DNA from: Ignavibacteria bacterium
GTDB lineage: Bacteria; Bacteroidota; Ignavibacteria; Tepidaquicellales; Tepidaquicellaceae
Direction: 5' to 3'
Length of the DNA stretch: 64,000 nt
Assembly: GCA_019694675.1 (NCBI GenBank)
Contig: JAIBBK010000051.1
Span: forward strand, 1-64,000
Shown here: piece by piece, positions 54,727 through 64,000 of the stretch
How positions within the stretch are numbered: the stretch's first letter is position 1
How the letters are laid out: every line of letters starts with the position of its first letter
Position numbers and translations under genes: made by a program
Notes under the pieces: model-generated
Told to the model about the DNA's origin: nothing
The model's database searches: none
The model's input: only the letters and a program-made list of their open reading frames with translations

Positions 54727-57700
54727 TCACCTCAGCACTGCAAGTTTCTGAATGGATGTTTCGATCTGCGAATTTCCCTGAATTATCATCTTGTAAAGGT
54801 ATGTGCCGTTTGCAATGTAATCGCCGTCGTCATCCTTGCCGTCCCAGTAAATGCTGTTGTATCCGACATATGCGGGTGTATTGATCTCCTTTATCAGTCT
54901 TCCTGCCGTTGTGAAGATCTTTATCTTGCATGAAGTCGGATTGTTTTCGCCGGTCAGGCTGAACATGAAATTGGTCTCTGTCTTCATGGGATTCGGGTAA
55001 TTTGCAATGTCTATGATTCCCATGTCCGGATTCACAACGACTGTATTCACTATCGAATCTGCAAAGTTTCCGGAAATATCGGTGGCTATGAATCTCAGTC
55101 TGTGCTCTCCGGCAGACAAAGTGGGCTTGTATGTGACAAGCGCCTGCAGAAAGAGGTCATCAGGAAACTCAATGGTGAGATTGGGATTGGCCGCTCCGTT
55201 GATCGAATAAGGGACATACCTGTTATCCAGATACACCTTCACGTTTGATGTATCGCTGATCACCATTCTGCTGTCGTCAAAGAACTTCAGCAGAACCACC
55301 GGATTCTTCTGCACATAATCTCCGTTGATCAGCTGCTTGCCGTCGTAGGTCACTTCTATCACCGGCCTTACCGAGTCTCCTTCCACCACAAAACTCCTGA
55401 GTGCAATGTTGTTGAACGGAAAAAGTTCGTTTGTATTTCCGGTCAGGGAAGTTTCGAAGTATATATCCATAGTGTCCAGTCTCAGCTTGGGATCCCTGAG
55501 CCCTGATGTTGAGAATGTGACTTCGGAAGTCATGCCGCTGTCGATCAAAAGCGGGCTTGTTATCGTATCTACTCTGAGGACGGTCTCTATCCCCTGGTTC
55601 TTGACATACCATCGGTTCACATAAGCAGGAATGTCCCTGAATCCGATGTTGTAGTACTTCACCGAGAAAGAGATGCTGTCACCCTCCTGCACGGAAGAAT
55701 CACTGCCGACGAGAGAGTTGTTGTACGGAGCCAGCTCTGCCGGAGGCACATACCTCACACTTGCTGATCTGAATACGGGAGAACTGTTTCCCGTAACAGT
55801 GTCAATTGAAAGCCTTGCATCCAGCCTGATGGAAGGATATTCGTAACTGTCGATCGTATCAATATTCACAAGCTGAGACGATGACAATCCTGAAGCAAGC
55901 TGAACGTTTTGAATGCCGTCTCTCGAAATCCCAAATACATCAAACACCAGTTGATTGCCTGGGCTTACTATTGACTCCCACGAGAAGTTCCTCCATTGGT
56001 CTGCAATACCGAATGACTGCGAAATGCTTCCTCCGGGATTAGTGAACTGCGGTGAGATCTGGCAGTCAAGAGGCGTCCATACTGTATTGGAAAAGAACCT
56101 GTGGAATCTGTCGCAGACCTGACTCTGCTGAGCCCCCAGGAATCCGAAAAACGCCCACGTATCGAACTGATCAAATCTCTTGACCGAATCAACATTGAAG
56201 CTTCCGAACTCCCGGATCTTCGCGCGCGCATTGGAGCGGAGAGAATCGGAGTCGGGTACGTATGATGCAATGTAAAGCATCATATAATGCGTTGTGTCGA
56301 ATGTGTTGAGATAAGCTACAACGGAATCCGAAGATGAGGGCGAGTTCATTCTGAAGTGCCTGATCTCAGGGACCTGCCCGGTGAACTTCCTGATCTTTGC
56401 AATGTTGAGTCCTACGTTTGAACCTCCGTCGCTGTAGTAGTTGATATTGTTGATTGTGAAATATGATGCTTCCGGACCGTTGCTTCCGTAAGATTTCACA
56501 TAGAGATTTCCGGTAAATGTGGATAACGAAAGTCCTTCCGTGGTCTGACTGATGTTCACAAGATTCTGAAAACCGAATTGCTCGCGCCTGGATACGTAAA
56601 CAGTGTATGCCGAATCTGAAACCAGTCCGTCTGTCGCACCCGGGTTGTAGATCACGTTCCTGATTTCAGACCACCCGGAACTGTCATTTCCGACAATTGC
56701 ATTGGTTCTGAGGTGATAGAGCGTGTTGATCTCAGTAACGGGCAGATTAACATTGAAACCTGTTACAAGGCCGCTGAGCTCCGATGTTGTAAAGGTCTGT
56801 GAAACAGGGGAATTGAAAAACACGCTGGTATCGATCTGCATTATGACCTTTGCGTTTGTACTCGCATAGTCTACATTCGGATTCAGTCCTGTGAATCTGA
56901 ATGAAGATGTATTGAGCAATGCATTCTCAAGGGGCCTGATCTGAACATAAGACAGATTCCTTATTGTCAGCGGAATTGTGATCGAATCATTGCTCGTATA
57001 TTGCTGATTGAATCTCCTGTCAGGATCAAGTATCACCGTCATCGTATAGTTTCCTGCAGTATCGATCGTAAACGAATGGACAAGAGTATCAATGTATGCG
57101 AACGCTCTTATAACAGTGTCTTTGGCAGAGCTTATCTGGTCATCTCGCTTGAGTTTGAACCTTATCTTCACAGAGTCGGCAAAGGTCCCCAGATTGCGCG
57201 GGTAAACGAACAACCCGACCGATTCGCCGAGCGCGGGAAACGGGTTTGACAGAACATAGTCGTTATCCCGGATGTCGAATTCAGGCCCCTTCGGGATCTT
57301 CAGTTCTGTAGCCGGATCGCCTATCAGATTATAGCAGTTCACCGTGTTCCTTGATGCGAATCCGAGTGAATCGGCACCGATGAACTTTGAAGCATAGGAA
57401 ACCATTTCGCCAACGCTCCTGACGCTGTCCAGAGAATAATTCTTAAGCATCAGCTGGTTGTATGTATCTCCTATTCCTGAAAAACTCCATCCCGTGGTTC
57501 CGACAAAACCGATCGCGCATTTATTTGGCGTCAGGAAAAACTTCTCACCGAAACTGCGCAGGTTTGGTTCTGCGCATTTGCCTGTAAAACAAGTGAAGCT
57601 GAGGACAAGCGGTTGTCTCGGGCCGTTGTTAAGAGTGCTCGGATCTTCGAGGCCGATCTCCCAGTCCTGTGCTGCGGCGTGCCCTATGAAATTCGCGATC

Positions 57701-59577
57701 AGAGTTCCACGGTCAAACTCTTTCTTAATTGAATCCTTGTAATTGTATGTGATATAACCGGCAGAGTCGCTTCTGTAAACCCTTGAGACATTCGAGCTGA
57801 TAGGAGGATACAGAATGTAGTTATTCAGAATGAATTCAGACTTTGCCTGGAAGTTCTGCTGTTCCTGCCTCGTTCCGCCTCCGGTGATGGTAAGGAATTT
57901 CTTCCACCAAACCTGAGGGGAAAGCTGGTCGTAAGCAATGATCTTGTCAACTGATGCCTGTGCTTCCGCTACTGTGTATGAAGGTATCCTTCCAACGGAA
58001 ATCATATGGTAATAAGTGAACGTGCCCATGTTGAAATTTACAAAGTAACCGTCCGTGGGCGGATTTCCGTATGTAGGCACGAAGTTCTGATAGTACTCGT
58101 TTGAAGCAACGTTTCTCTTCGGATCAAGCGAGGCTCTTCCAAGAAGACTGAGATATTTTGGAGACGGCTGTGCCCAGTTCTGTGAGGCATTAAGCATGAA
58201 GTATCTGACCGCCACAGGATCCTCCATCCCGTAATTAAAGATATCATAGATATCCCGGATCTCTGCTTTTACTGAGCGGTAATTATTGTGTGACTCTCTG
58301 TGGCTTCTCAGCTGTTCGGCCTGTGTTTCAAACAATTTGTTATATACGATCACATAATCTGCGCCGTTGCCTGAGGAAACAAGATCCGGCACTCTTCTTT
58401 GCTCGATGCGGAACGGCTTCTTCGTAATGTTCTGATTGATCACTTCAAACCTGGAATTGGACTTTCCTGAGAATATGAGATTGTTTCCCGAAACGGATGA
58501 GTTCTCGATCCGGATCCCGTTCTTTATGTCATAGATATTCAGGGGCAGTGACGAATTTACTCCCGCTACTGAAATCTTTCTGCTTACCGTATCCTGCAAA
58601 GTCAGCAGGGCTCCGAGCCTGCCGGAAGTAAACTTTAATTCGGCCGGATAAAGGAGTGTTGCAAAGTCAAGAAACAATACCGGATAATAATTGCCCGTCA
58701 GCAGGGGTATGTATCTCAGAGTGATCACATTGTCAGAGCCGTTGGTCAGCAGACTTGAAGAAAAGGGGACCGAAGCGTCTATTCGCGCAAGATTATTGGC
58801 AAAAAGCGTGTCAACGATCGTGTTGTTTATCTTAACTTCGAGCCGGTGCTCATTCAGAACTGAATCTGTGAATGAAACGGAGAATGCAAATACTTTAAGT
58901 GTGCAAAGCTGTGTTGAAGAAGCAACATCACTGAGACTTACGGACTGCGTGAAAGTATTGTCGTCAATCGTAAGTGAACGCCAGAACCAGGCTTCGCCTA
59001 CTACTCTTTCGGTGCTGAAGTATCTGAAATCGCTGTTCGGGTTTCTTGTTTCTCCAAGGTAGTAGAACGCATCAGTTTCGAAATGCGCCTTCTTCAGATG
59101 AAAATTATTAGGAAAGTTCTCAGGAGCAATATATGATGAGCGCTGCATTCTCAGTCCGTTTGCACCACCCCAGTCAACCCAGTAAATGCTTGTATCTGAG
59201 AACATGTTATAGTATTCATTGGTGGTGTACACGTTCTGATTGGTGTTTGCATCGAGATGTTTTGTAGGGCCGCCGTAGTTGCGTTCAGCATAGAAGTCCA
59301 TGAAATCATTCTCGTCAAATGTACCGTCATCCTCCCCGGAGAAATACAAAGGGATCTGATTTCCTTTATAAAGCACTTTTACGGTCCTTGGATCGATCCC
59401 GCTTGTGGAGATTCCCGCAGAGGCAAAGTCCGCCCTGCCGAGTCGGTATATTCCGTCATCGTTGACGTATAGCTTAAGGTATGTCTTGTTTGGGGTGATC
59501 CAGTTGAAATTCTGGGAATGACTCTTGTCCGCAAACAAAAGGAGTAAAGCAATTGCCGCAAGAAGTGTCTTTTTCAT
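54727..59577 (-). CDS. PorU2-like C25 peptidase/sortase with ILEI-like domain and T9SS sorting domain (paralogue 3)
   Basis: This 1616-residue protein is collinear with the two tandem copies at 11.9-21.6 kb. It has a signal peptide (about 1-21), the shared NWITPNKTYLK motif, and a C25 domain with His633 (FIGHAAAQDWE) and Cys663 (SFTCFTGKC). CARDB/FN3-like parts, an ILEI-like domain (about 1030-1160) and a sorting domain (NYPNPMKTETNF, ending QKLAVLR) follow. The CC-x5-C-x2-C-x-H cluster of the other two is absent; this copy has a different, shorter cysteine pattern. Unlike them it is the first gene of the wzm-wzt-GT2-degT unit, ending one base before wzm. The 155 bp upstream, after wecG, would hold its promoter. 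Protease and PorU-type attachment roles are both open. Confidence 0.88.
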   Translation of the reverse strand: MKKTLLAAIALLLLFADKSHSQNFNWITPNKTYLKLYVNDDGIYRLGRADFASAGISTSGIDPRTVKVLYKGNQIPLYFSGEDDGTFDENDFMDFYAERNYGGPTKHLDANTNQNVYTTNEYYNMFSDTSIYWVDWGGANGLRMQRSSYIAPENFPNNFHLKKAHFETDAFYYLGETRNPNSDFRYFSTERVVGEAWFWRSLTIDDNTFTQSVSLSDVASSTQLCTLKVFAFSVSFTDSVLNEHRLEVKINNTIVDTLFANNLARIDASVPFSSSLLTNGSDNVITLRYIPLLTGNYYPVLFLDFATLLYPAELKFTSGRLGALLTLQDTVSRKISVAGVNSSLPLNIYDIKNGIRIENSSVSGNNLIFSGKSNSRFEVINQNITKKPFRIEQRRVPDLVSSGNGADYVIVYNKLFETQAEQLRSHRESHNNYRSVKAEIRDIYDIFNYGMEDPVAVRYFMLNASQNWAQPSPKYLSLLGRASLDPKRNVASNEYYQNFVPTYGNPPTDGYFVNFNMGTFTYYHMISVGRIPSYTVAEAQASVDKIIAYDQLSPQVWWKKFLTITGGGTRQEQQNFQAKSEFILNNYILYPPISSNVSRVYRSDSAGYITYNYKDSIKKEFDRGTLIANFIGHAAAQDWEIGLEDPSTLNNGPRQPLVLSFTCFTGKCAEPNLRSFGEKFFLTPNKCAIGFVGTTGWSFSGIGDTYNQLMLKNYSLDSVRSVGEMVSYASKFIGADSLGFASRNTVNCYNLIGDPATELKIPKGPEFDIRDNDYVLSNPFPALGESVGLFVYPRNLGTFADSVKIRFKLKRDDQISSAKDTVIRAFAYIDTLVHSFTIDTAGNYTMTVILDPDRRFNQQYTSNDSITIPLTIRNLSYVQIRPLENALLNTSSFRFTGLNPNVDYASTNAKVIMQIDTSVFFNSPVSQTFTTSELSGLVTGFNVNLPVTEINTLYHLRTNAIVGNDSSGWSEIRNVIYNPGATDGLVSDSAYTVYVSRREQFGFQNLVNISQTTEGLSLSTFTGNLYVKSYGSNGPEASYFTINNINYYSDGGSNVGLNIAKIRKFTGQVPEIRHFRMNSPSSSDSVVAYLNTFDTTHYMMLYIASYVPDSDSLRSNARAKIREFGSFNVDSVKRFDQFDTWAFFGFLGAQQSQVCDRFHRFFSNTVWTPLDCQISPQFTNPGGSISQSFGIADQWRNFSWESIVSPGNQLVFDVFGISRDGIQNVQLASGLSSSQLVNIDTIDSYEYPSIRLDARLSIDTVTGNSSPVFRSASVRYVPPAELAPYNNSLVGSDSSVQEGDSISFSVKYYNIGFRDIPAYVNRWYVKNQGIETVLRVDTITSPLLIDSGMTSEVTFSTSGLRDPKLRLDTMDIYFETSLTGNTNELFPFNNIALRSFVVEGDSVRPVIEVTYDGKQLINGDYVQKNPVVLLKFFDDSRMVISDTSNVKVYLDNRYVPYSINGAANPNLTIEFPDDLFLQALVTYKPTLSAGEHRLRFIATDISGNFADSIVNTVVVNPDMGIIDIANYPNPMKTETNFMFSLTGENNPTSCKIKIFTTAGRLIKEINTPAYVGYNSIYWDGKDDDGDYIANGTYLYKMIIQGNSQIETSIQKLAVLR

Positions 59578-59732
59578 ATGATGAATACAGAAGTTAATGC
59601 ATTAAAATACAGTAACCTTTATTCATGCTCCGTCTTTTGTTTGGGATGGTGTTTGATAGTGCCAATATAGTATTTCCTGCCAATAATTTCAGTCAATTTC
59701 CCTTATTCACAAGCCTCGATCCGGGATATGGT

Positions 59733-60479
59733 TCACCGTGAAAGAAGTTTCTGTCTCAGTACTTTGAAGGCAAATTCCGGGATCCCGGACGCATATCTGC
59801 GGAAATAGACCGAGGGCTCGGCGGCGATTCTCGCAAGCCATTCAAGTCCGGCTTTTCTCATAAAGACCGGGCCCCGTGATTTCTCGCCCGAGAACACCCT
59901 TATGCCGTCACCGACCGCAAGGATCAGGTTGCAGTTAAGTGCTTCTTTGTGTGCGGCTATCCATTTTTCCTGGAGCGGGAAGCTGAGCCCAACCAGGAGA
60001 ATCTGTGCGCGGGACCGGTTAATCCGGCGGATAACTTCTTCATCCTCAAAATCATAACCCTCATGAACTCCGGCAATGCTCAGTTCCGGGTAATTCCCTT
60101 GAATGAGTTCCAGGTTCCTTTTCCTGTGCCCAAAGAAGTACACACTGTGGCCGTGTTCAATGCACTGTCTTACCAGCATGGGATAGAAGTCCGAACCGGT
60201 AATTCTTTCAGGAAGAGAGTCACTGCCATACAGAAACCTTGACGCAGAAAATACTCCGGCTCCGTCCGGATGAATGAAATCCATTGAACCCAATGCAGTC
60301 CTTGACCCTTCATCCCTGCTGCAGAGCGTAAGCGTTAGCGCGTTTGCATATCCGACTGACACTTTCTTGTTTTCAAAAACAGCATTCTTCACCAGCTCAA
60401 GAAAGGAGCGATATGTGAAGGCATTGACATCAATTCCCAGAATTCGAACTCTTCTGTTCATTCCGCTTTCTCTATTCAT
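59733..60479 (-). CDS. WecG/TagA/CpsF family glycosyltransferase (GT26)
   Basis: This 248-residue enzyme reads RILGIDVNAFTYRSFLELV, then NALTLTLCSRDEG (family nucleotide and Thr/Asn region), SMDFIHPDGAGVFSASRFL and LPERITGSDFYPMLV, then VGLSFPLQEKWIAAHKEAL. GT26 enzymes add the second sugar, often ManNAc or ManNAcA, to an undecaprenyl-pyrophosphate-linked first sugar. Its start overlaps the GT4 stop by 4 bp, so it is the last gene of a four-gene unit. Confidence 0.93.
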   Translation of the reverse strand: MNRESGMNRRVRILGIDVNAFTYRSFLELVKNAVFENKKVSVGYANALTLTLCSRDEGSRTALGSMDFIHPDGAGVFSASRFLYGSDSLPERITGSDFYPMLVRQCIEHGHSVYFFGHRKRNLELIQGNYPELSIAGVHEGYDFEDEEVIRRINRSRAQILLVGLSFPLQEKWIAAHKEALNCNLILAVGDGIRVFSGEKSRGPVFMRKAGLEWLARIAAEPSVYFRRYASGIPEFAFKVLRQKLLSR

Positions 60480-61522
60480 CCGCCTCCCGCGAGTTCATCG
60501 TAAATACTGATGATCTTTCTTGTGTTCACTTGCTCAGTGAACTTCTGCATAACCTCTTTGTGAAGATTTCCTGCCATTGCCCGGCATGCTTCAGGATTTT
60601 TCACTGCAAAGGTGACTGCATCCGCCGCGGCTCTTGCATCACGCGGCTTAAACAGCAATCCGTTCGCTCTGTCACTTATGACCTCGGAAATGCCGTCAGT
60701 TCTTGCACCGGCAAACACTTTTGAATGAAGTCCTGACTGAAGGAGGAAAGTCGGCAGAGGGTCCCTCACGGACGTAAGTATGCAAAGATCTGCAATTGAA
60801 AAGAGATCAAGAAGATCTTCCCGAGGTTTTATGAATTCAACATTAAGATTGTTTCTTGCGGAGTATTGTCTGAGATCATCCTCCAATTCCCCGCTCCCGG
60901 CAAGCATGAGTTTCACATTTGCTGATTTCAGTATCTTCATCATTTCCAGGAGTGTGACCGGATCCTTTTCCTCATGAAAACGTGCGGCCGAAAACAGTGT
61001 GAATATGGAAGACGCTTTCCTTCGTACTGAAATAATCTTTCCAAGCTCCGCTGAATCAGCAAAGTTTGGTATTGTGACGATCCTGCTTTCACTGATCCTG
61101 AACTTGTCTGTCAGCATTTTTCGAACTGAATCGCTGACCGCAATTATTCTGTCGGAGCGATAATCTATAAAGTATCTTCTGTCAACTATGCTTAATGCAG
61201 TCATCACCGTCTTCACTGACCCGGACTTTACTGTATTTGCCAGAAGTTCGCAGTACCTGTGGTGAGTATGAACCGTGTCTATTTCATTCTCATCAATGAT
61301 ACGTGAGATCTCTTTCAGCGTACGGGCAATTTCCCGCTTGTTCATGAGGCCTTTCACAACATCAACCCTGCATTTCGCCCTGCCCAATGCATCGCCTCCG
61401 CCTGTTGCAACAATGACCTTGTGCCCGAGTTCCTGCTGAGTGCGCGAAAGCAGTGTAACATAGTATGACCTGCCGTCAACGTAATTGAGATCGGGTGTTA
61501 TGTGAAGAATCCGGTGTTTCAA
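60476..61522 (-). CDS. Glycosyltransferase family 4
   Basis: This 348-residue GT-B enzyme has an N-terminal VATGGGDALGRAKC and VHTHHRYCELLANTV, and a C-terminal FTLFSAARFHEEKDPVTLLEMM (typical GT4 RxxxEKdp), AGSGELEDDLRQYS and ADLCILTSVRDPLPTFLLQS, where the E-x7-E region is altered. The retaining family usually adds GlcNAc, Man or Glc to lipid-linked glycans. It sits between WecG and a membrane GT-C gene with 4-bp overlaps on both sides. Confidence 0.9.
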   Translation of the reverse strand: MKHRILHITPDLNYVDGRSYYVTLLSRTQQELGHKVIVATGGGDALGRAKCRVDVVKGLMNKREIARTLKEISRIIDENEIDTVHTHHRYCELLANTVKSGSVKTVMTALSIVDRRYFIDYRSDRIIAVSDSVRKMLTDKFRISESRIVTIPNFADSAELGKIISVRRKASSIFTLFSAARFHEEKDPVTLLEMMKILKSANVKLMLAGSGELEDDLRQYSARNNLNVEFIKPREDLLDLFSIADLCILTSVRDPLPTFLLQSGLHSKVFAGARTDGISEVISDRANGLLFKPRDARAAADAVTFAVKNPEACRAMAGNLHKEVMQKFTEQVNTRKIISIYDELAGGG

Positions 61523-63129
61523 AATCTCAGCTTGCTCAGCTTTCCGTTGTTCATAAGATATACCGGTGTTTGCGTTCCGCTCGTTTCAAGTATTACCCGT
61601 GTCGGTTTCATGAAATCATTCTGCCCCTCGAGTCTGATCTTCACTCCGTTTACGGTTGCTGTGTCCTGCCTTGAGCCTGTGATCTGAAAGTACTGCGTCT
61701 CTCCGGCTGCAAAGATCTCAACCGAGTTACTGTCTGTCGCTCTATGCCTGATCTCAGAATAAAGCGATGCCTCATCAAGAGCCGATGTGTGAACTGCGTC
61801 ACTTATGCTGACAATGCTTCCGTCACTTGCGGGATTAAGGCAGTTGTATGTTCCCGTCACATACTCTGAAATATGCGACTGTCCCAGTCTTCCCGGCAGG
61901 CCTATTATTACGGCATCCGAAATTTCATCAGCCGGGATCTGCCTGAGAAGGGCGAAAGATCTCTTTGAGATCTCTGAGGCATCCTTCCATTGGCCTATGA
62001 TTTTGTAAGAGATCAGTGTCCACAGAAGGACCAGCAAGAGCGCAGGCAGAAAAGCAAGTTTGCGGACGGAGAACATTCCGGACAACAGAGACATGAAAAG
62101 CGTGGCCGTAAGTGCAAACGGGATAAGTATGAGCTGTGGCCTGAAATAGCCTGCGAACAAATTCGGAATTATGGTTACAAAAAAGAGCACAGAACATTTT
62201 GCTGTCACTCCGGCAGAGCCGTTTCTGATCATGATCAGAAGGATCAACAGGCTGAGCAGTGAAAGAGCAGAAATGGTTGCGAGCGTCAGCGGTGTTAATG
62301 CTGAAAGTGTATGGCGGATCGTAAGGTAATCAAACGGAATGAATGCAGACAGCACCGCCTGTATGAGTACGACGGCTCTTCCTGCTCCGCCTCCGGAATA
62401 TGCCGTCATCATCCCGGCCGGGCCGGAACCGGTAACTGTCAGGCGGAATACAATATAAACAGCTGTAACAAGCATCTGAATCGCAAGCAGTTTCGCACGC
62501 CTGTTCTTTTCTGCCGGCATTGTCCAAAGCAGGAATAGAAAGCAGACCAATGCAGTTATCACTGCGGTCTCTTTTGTAAGAAGCGCAAGCGCAAGGCAGA
62601 CGACAGAAAGCAGTGCGGATACTTTTCTGCCTGAAGTTGCATATCTCAGAGAATACAGGAGGCAACTCAGTATCAGCGAACCGCACATGAGATCAACCAG
62701 TCCGATCGTCCAGCAAATGCTGTTTATGTTGTTCGGAAAAAGCAGTACGGCCGCGGCTGCACTGAGCGGCATGAAAACATTTCCGGACAATCTGAAAACC
62801 AGCACAGCGACCAGCGATGCGAGAACAAGAAAAAGAAGAAGATTCAATGCTCTGGAAACAATTGCACTTTCCATTCCTTCTCCGAGAATTTCTGACAATC
62901 CCCGCGAGATTTCTATTGCAATGAACCATGCCGGCCTGTAATGGTGTGGGCTGTAGTACGGAACTTTGCCCGTGAATTTTTCACCGAGAGTTGATGAAGA
63001 TGCGGATATGATGTTCAGATGGTCGTCAGACAAGTAACCTATGCCGAAATAGCCGGCAGAGCCGACGAACATAACGTACAGTGCAAACAACAACAGCAGA
63101 TAAGCCGCCAGTCTCTTTGAATCCTTCAT
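61519..63129 (-). CDS. GT-C type membrane glycosyltransferase
   Basis: This 536-residue polytopic protein has about ten membrane segments and a large C-terminal extracytoplasmic part (about 400-536). After the first helix it has GYLSDDHLNI (Asp35-Asp36) and HHYRPAWF, and later LTKETAVITALVC, a combination resembling TMTC and other polyprenyl-phosphate-sugar-using GT-C enzymes. It may add a sugar to a glycan or protein on the periplasmic face. A homologue of the GT39 class is likely but the family is not fixed. It overlaps both neighbours by 4 bp. Confidence 0.75.
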   Translation of the reverse strand: MKDSKRLAAYLLLLFALYVMFVGSAGYFGIGYLSDDHLNIISASSSTLGEKFTGKVPYYSPHHYRPAWFIAIEISRGLSEILGEGMESAIVSRALNLLLFLVLASLVAVLVFRLSGNVFMPLSAAAAVLLFPNNINSICWTIGLVDLMCGSLILSCLLYSLRYATSGRKVSALLSVVCLALALLTKETAVITALVCFLFLLWTMPAEKNRRAKLLAIQMLVTAVYIVFRLTVTGSGPAGMMTAYSGGGAGRAVVLIQAVLSAFIPFDYLTIRHTLSALTPLTLATISALSLLSLLILLIMIRNGSAGVTAKCSVLFFVTIIPNLFAGYFRPQLILIPFALTATLFMSLLSGMFSVRKLAFLPALLLVLLWTLISYKIIGQWKDASEISKRSFALLRQIPADEISDAVIIGLPGRLGQSHISEYVTGTYNCLNPASDGSIVSISDAVHTSALDEASLYSEIRHRATDSNSVEIFAAGETQYFQITGSRQDTATVNGVKIRLEGQNDFMKPTRVILETSGTQTPVYLMNNGKLSKLRF

Positions 63130-64000
63130 TCTGCCGAAGTTTCATTCGGAGCAGTGATGTGCAGGAGTTCTTCCTGCAGGCGGAACCTTTCAGCCCTGCT
63201 CATTTCCAGTCTGTAGCGAAGGCGTAAATTCTTGAGGCGCTGAAAACTCTTCTCAGGAAGAAGTGAGGAAAGATATGCCGCCAGCATTTTAGGATCATTC
63301 AGTCTGAACTTCTTTTCCTTCACTCTGTCTTTACTGCCGTAGAAATACTCGATCCTGAATTCACACTCGCTGAGATACTCGGGTTCTTCACCCTTTTCCC
63401 GTAAACTTTTCAGGTTAGCATTCAAAAGTGAGTACAGTTTTCCTGCTTCGGCAACTGAGGTCATTGAGCCTTCCCTCAGCCTTGTGAACGCGAGGTTTTC
63501 AGGGATGATGCTGAAAGTCACTTTATCCCGGATCCTTAACCAAAGCTCAAAGTCCTCGAAGCAACCGAAACCCGCATCATAACCTCCGGCATCAATGACG
63601 GACCTCTTGCGGAAAGTCACTGTGGAGTGATTTATGGGATTGTGAACGTCCATCATCTTCCTTATCTCATCGTTTGAAACGGGCGGCTTCACGGCAAACT
63701 CGATCTTGTTATCTCCTGTGAAATAGACTGAATAACCGGCTACAACATCTGTGTCCGGTTCCTTTGCGATATGCTCGGCCTGGAGCTCAAGCCGCTTTGG
63801 CACAGCAATATCATCGGCATCAATGCGGGCGATCCATTCTCCTTTGGCGAATTCAAGCCCCATGTTAAGCGAGTCCGCGAGTCCCGTGTGATCCTTGCCG
63901 ATGATCCTTATCCTTTCGTCATTGAATGACTTGACAACTTCCGGAGATTTGTCGGTTGAGCCGTCGTCAATGATAAGAAATTCAAAGTTGCTTAGCGACT
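63126..64000 (-). CDS. Glycosyltransferase family 2, N-terminus cut by the window end
   Basis: The minus-strand frame runs to the last bases of the window; the visible part begins SLSNFEFLIIDDGSTDKSP, so the N-terminal strand and start lie beyond it. The metal motif ARIDADDIAVP and WLRIRDKVTF follow, then a helical C-terminal end. ATG at 63863 is internal, not the start. It is the first gene visible of the GT2-GT-C-GT4-WecG unit and would transfer a sugar in the same glycan pathway. Confidence 0.9.
   Translation of the reverse strand, partial: SLSNFEFLIIDDGSTDKSPEVVKSFNDERIRIIGKDHTGLADSLNMGLEFAKGEWIARIDADDIAVPKRLELQAEHIAKEPDTDVVAGYSVYFTGDNKIEFAVKPPVSNDEIRKMMDVHNPINHSTVTFRKRSVIDAGGYDAGFGCFEDFELWLRIRDKVTFSIIPENLAFTRLREGSMTSVAEAGKLYSLLNANLKSLREKGEEPEYLSECEFRIEYFYGSKDRVKEKKFRLNDPKMLAAYLSSLLPEKSFQRLKNLRLRYRLEMSRAERFRLQEELLHITAPNETSAE

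Overview
The window reads as a chromosomal segment of a Gram-negative bacterium from the Bacteroidota/Ignavibacteriota/Chlorobiota side of the tree. The evidence is three very large secreted proteins that end in type IX secretion (T9SS) type A-like sorting domains, a kdsB gene (Kdo, hence LPS), a GatCAB-type amidotransferase subunit, few clear Shine-Dalgarno sites and many TTG starts. Genus and species cannot be told from the sequence. No rRNA, tRNA, CRISPR, transposase, integrase or phage genes were recognised.

Region 1 (1-11.8 kb) is mostly housekeeping on the plus strand: the end of a metal ABC permease fused to a DtxR-type domain, a run plsC-gatC-kdsB-GNAT-pyrG with 4-bp overlaps, a GH5-like hydrolase, GNAT enzymes, a CtpE-like P-type ATPase overlapping a dicarboxylate/amino-acid symporter, and a glutathione-peroxidase lipoprotein. 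A perfect bidirectional hairpin terminator (11786-11821) closes it.

Region 2 (11.8-21.6 kb) holds two tandem ~1620-residue PorU2-like C25 (gingipain/PorU clan) proteins. Each has a signal peptide, a His/Cys dyad, an ILEI/FAM3-like domain, an unusual CC-x5-C-x2-C-x-H cluster and a C-terminal sorting domain.

Region 3 (21.7-39.4 kb) is a tightly packed minus-strand surface-glycan operon. In transcription order it runs cysC-cysD-cysN (PAPS synthesis), FkbM methyltransferase, WbqC-like, FemAB-like, a TylM1/DesVI-like methyltransferase, a GT2, a 2456-residue protein with six GT2 domains plus a repeat tail, and three more GT2 genes.

Region 4 (39.7-50.2 kb) is a patchwork of methyltransferases, including a module that recurs in three proteins, a PAPS-type sulfotransferase fused to that module, a secreted protein with a Cys-Gly/hydrophobic/Arg C-terminal tail, a GT-C membrane enzyme, and a methyltransferase-GT2 fusion.

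Region 5 (50.4-59.6 kb) is one minus-strand transcription unit: a third PorU2-like C25 protein, then one base later wzm, wzt, a GT2 and a DegT aminotransferase. Region 6 (59.7-64 kb) holds a WecG-type GT26, a GT4, a GT-C membrane enzyme and a GT2 cut by the window end, each overlapping the next by 4 bp.

Together regions 2-6 look like one cell-surface programme. Sugars are aminated, methylated and probably sulfated, a glycan is assembled by many GT2 enzymes and exported by Wzm/Wzt, and C25/PorU2-like surface proteins are encoded around it, one of them in the exporter operon. A dedicated link between the C25 proteins and the sulfated glycan is inference from gene order.
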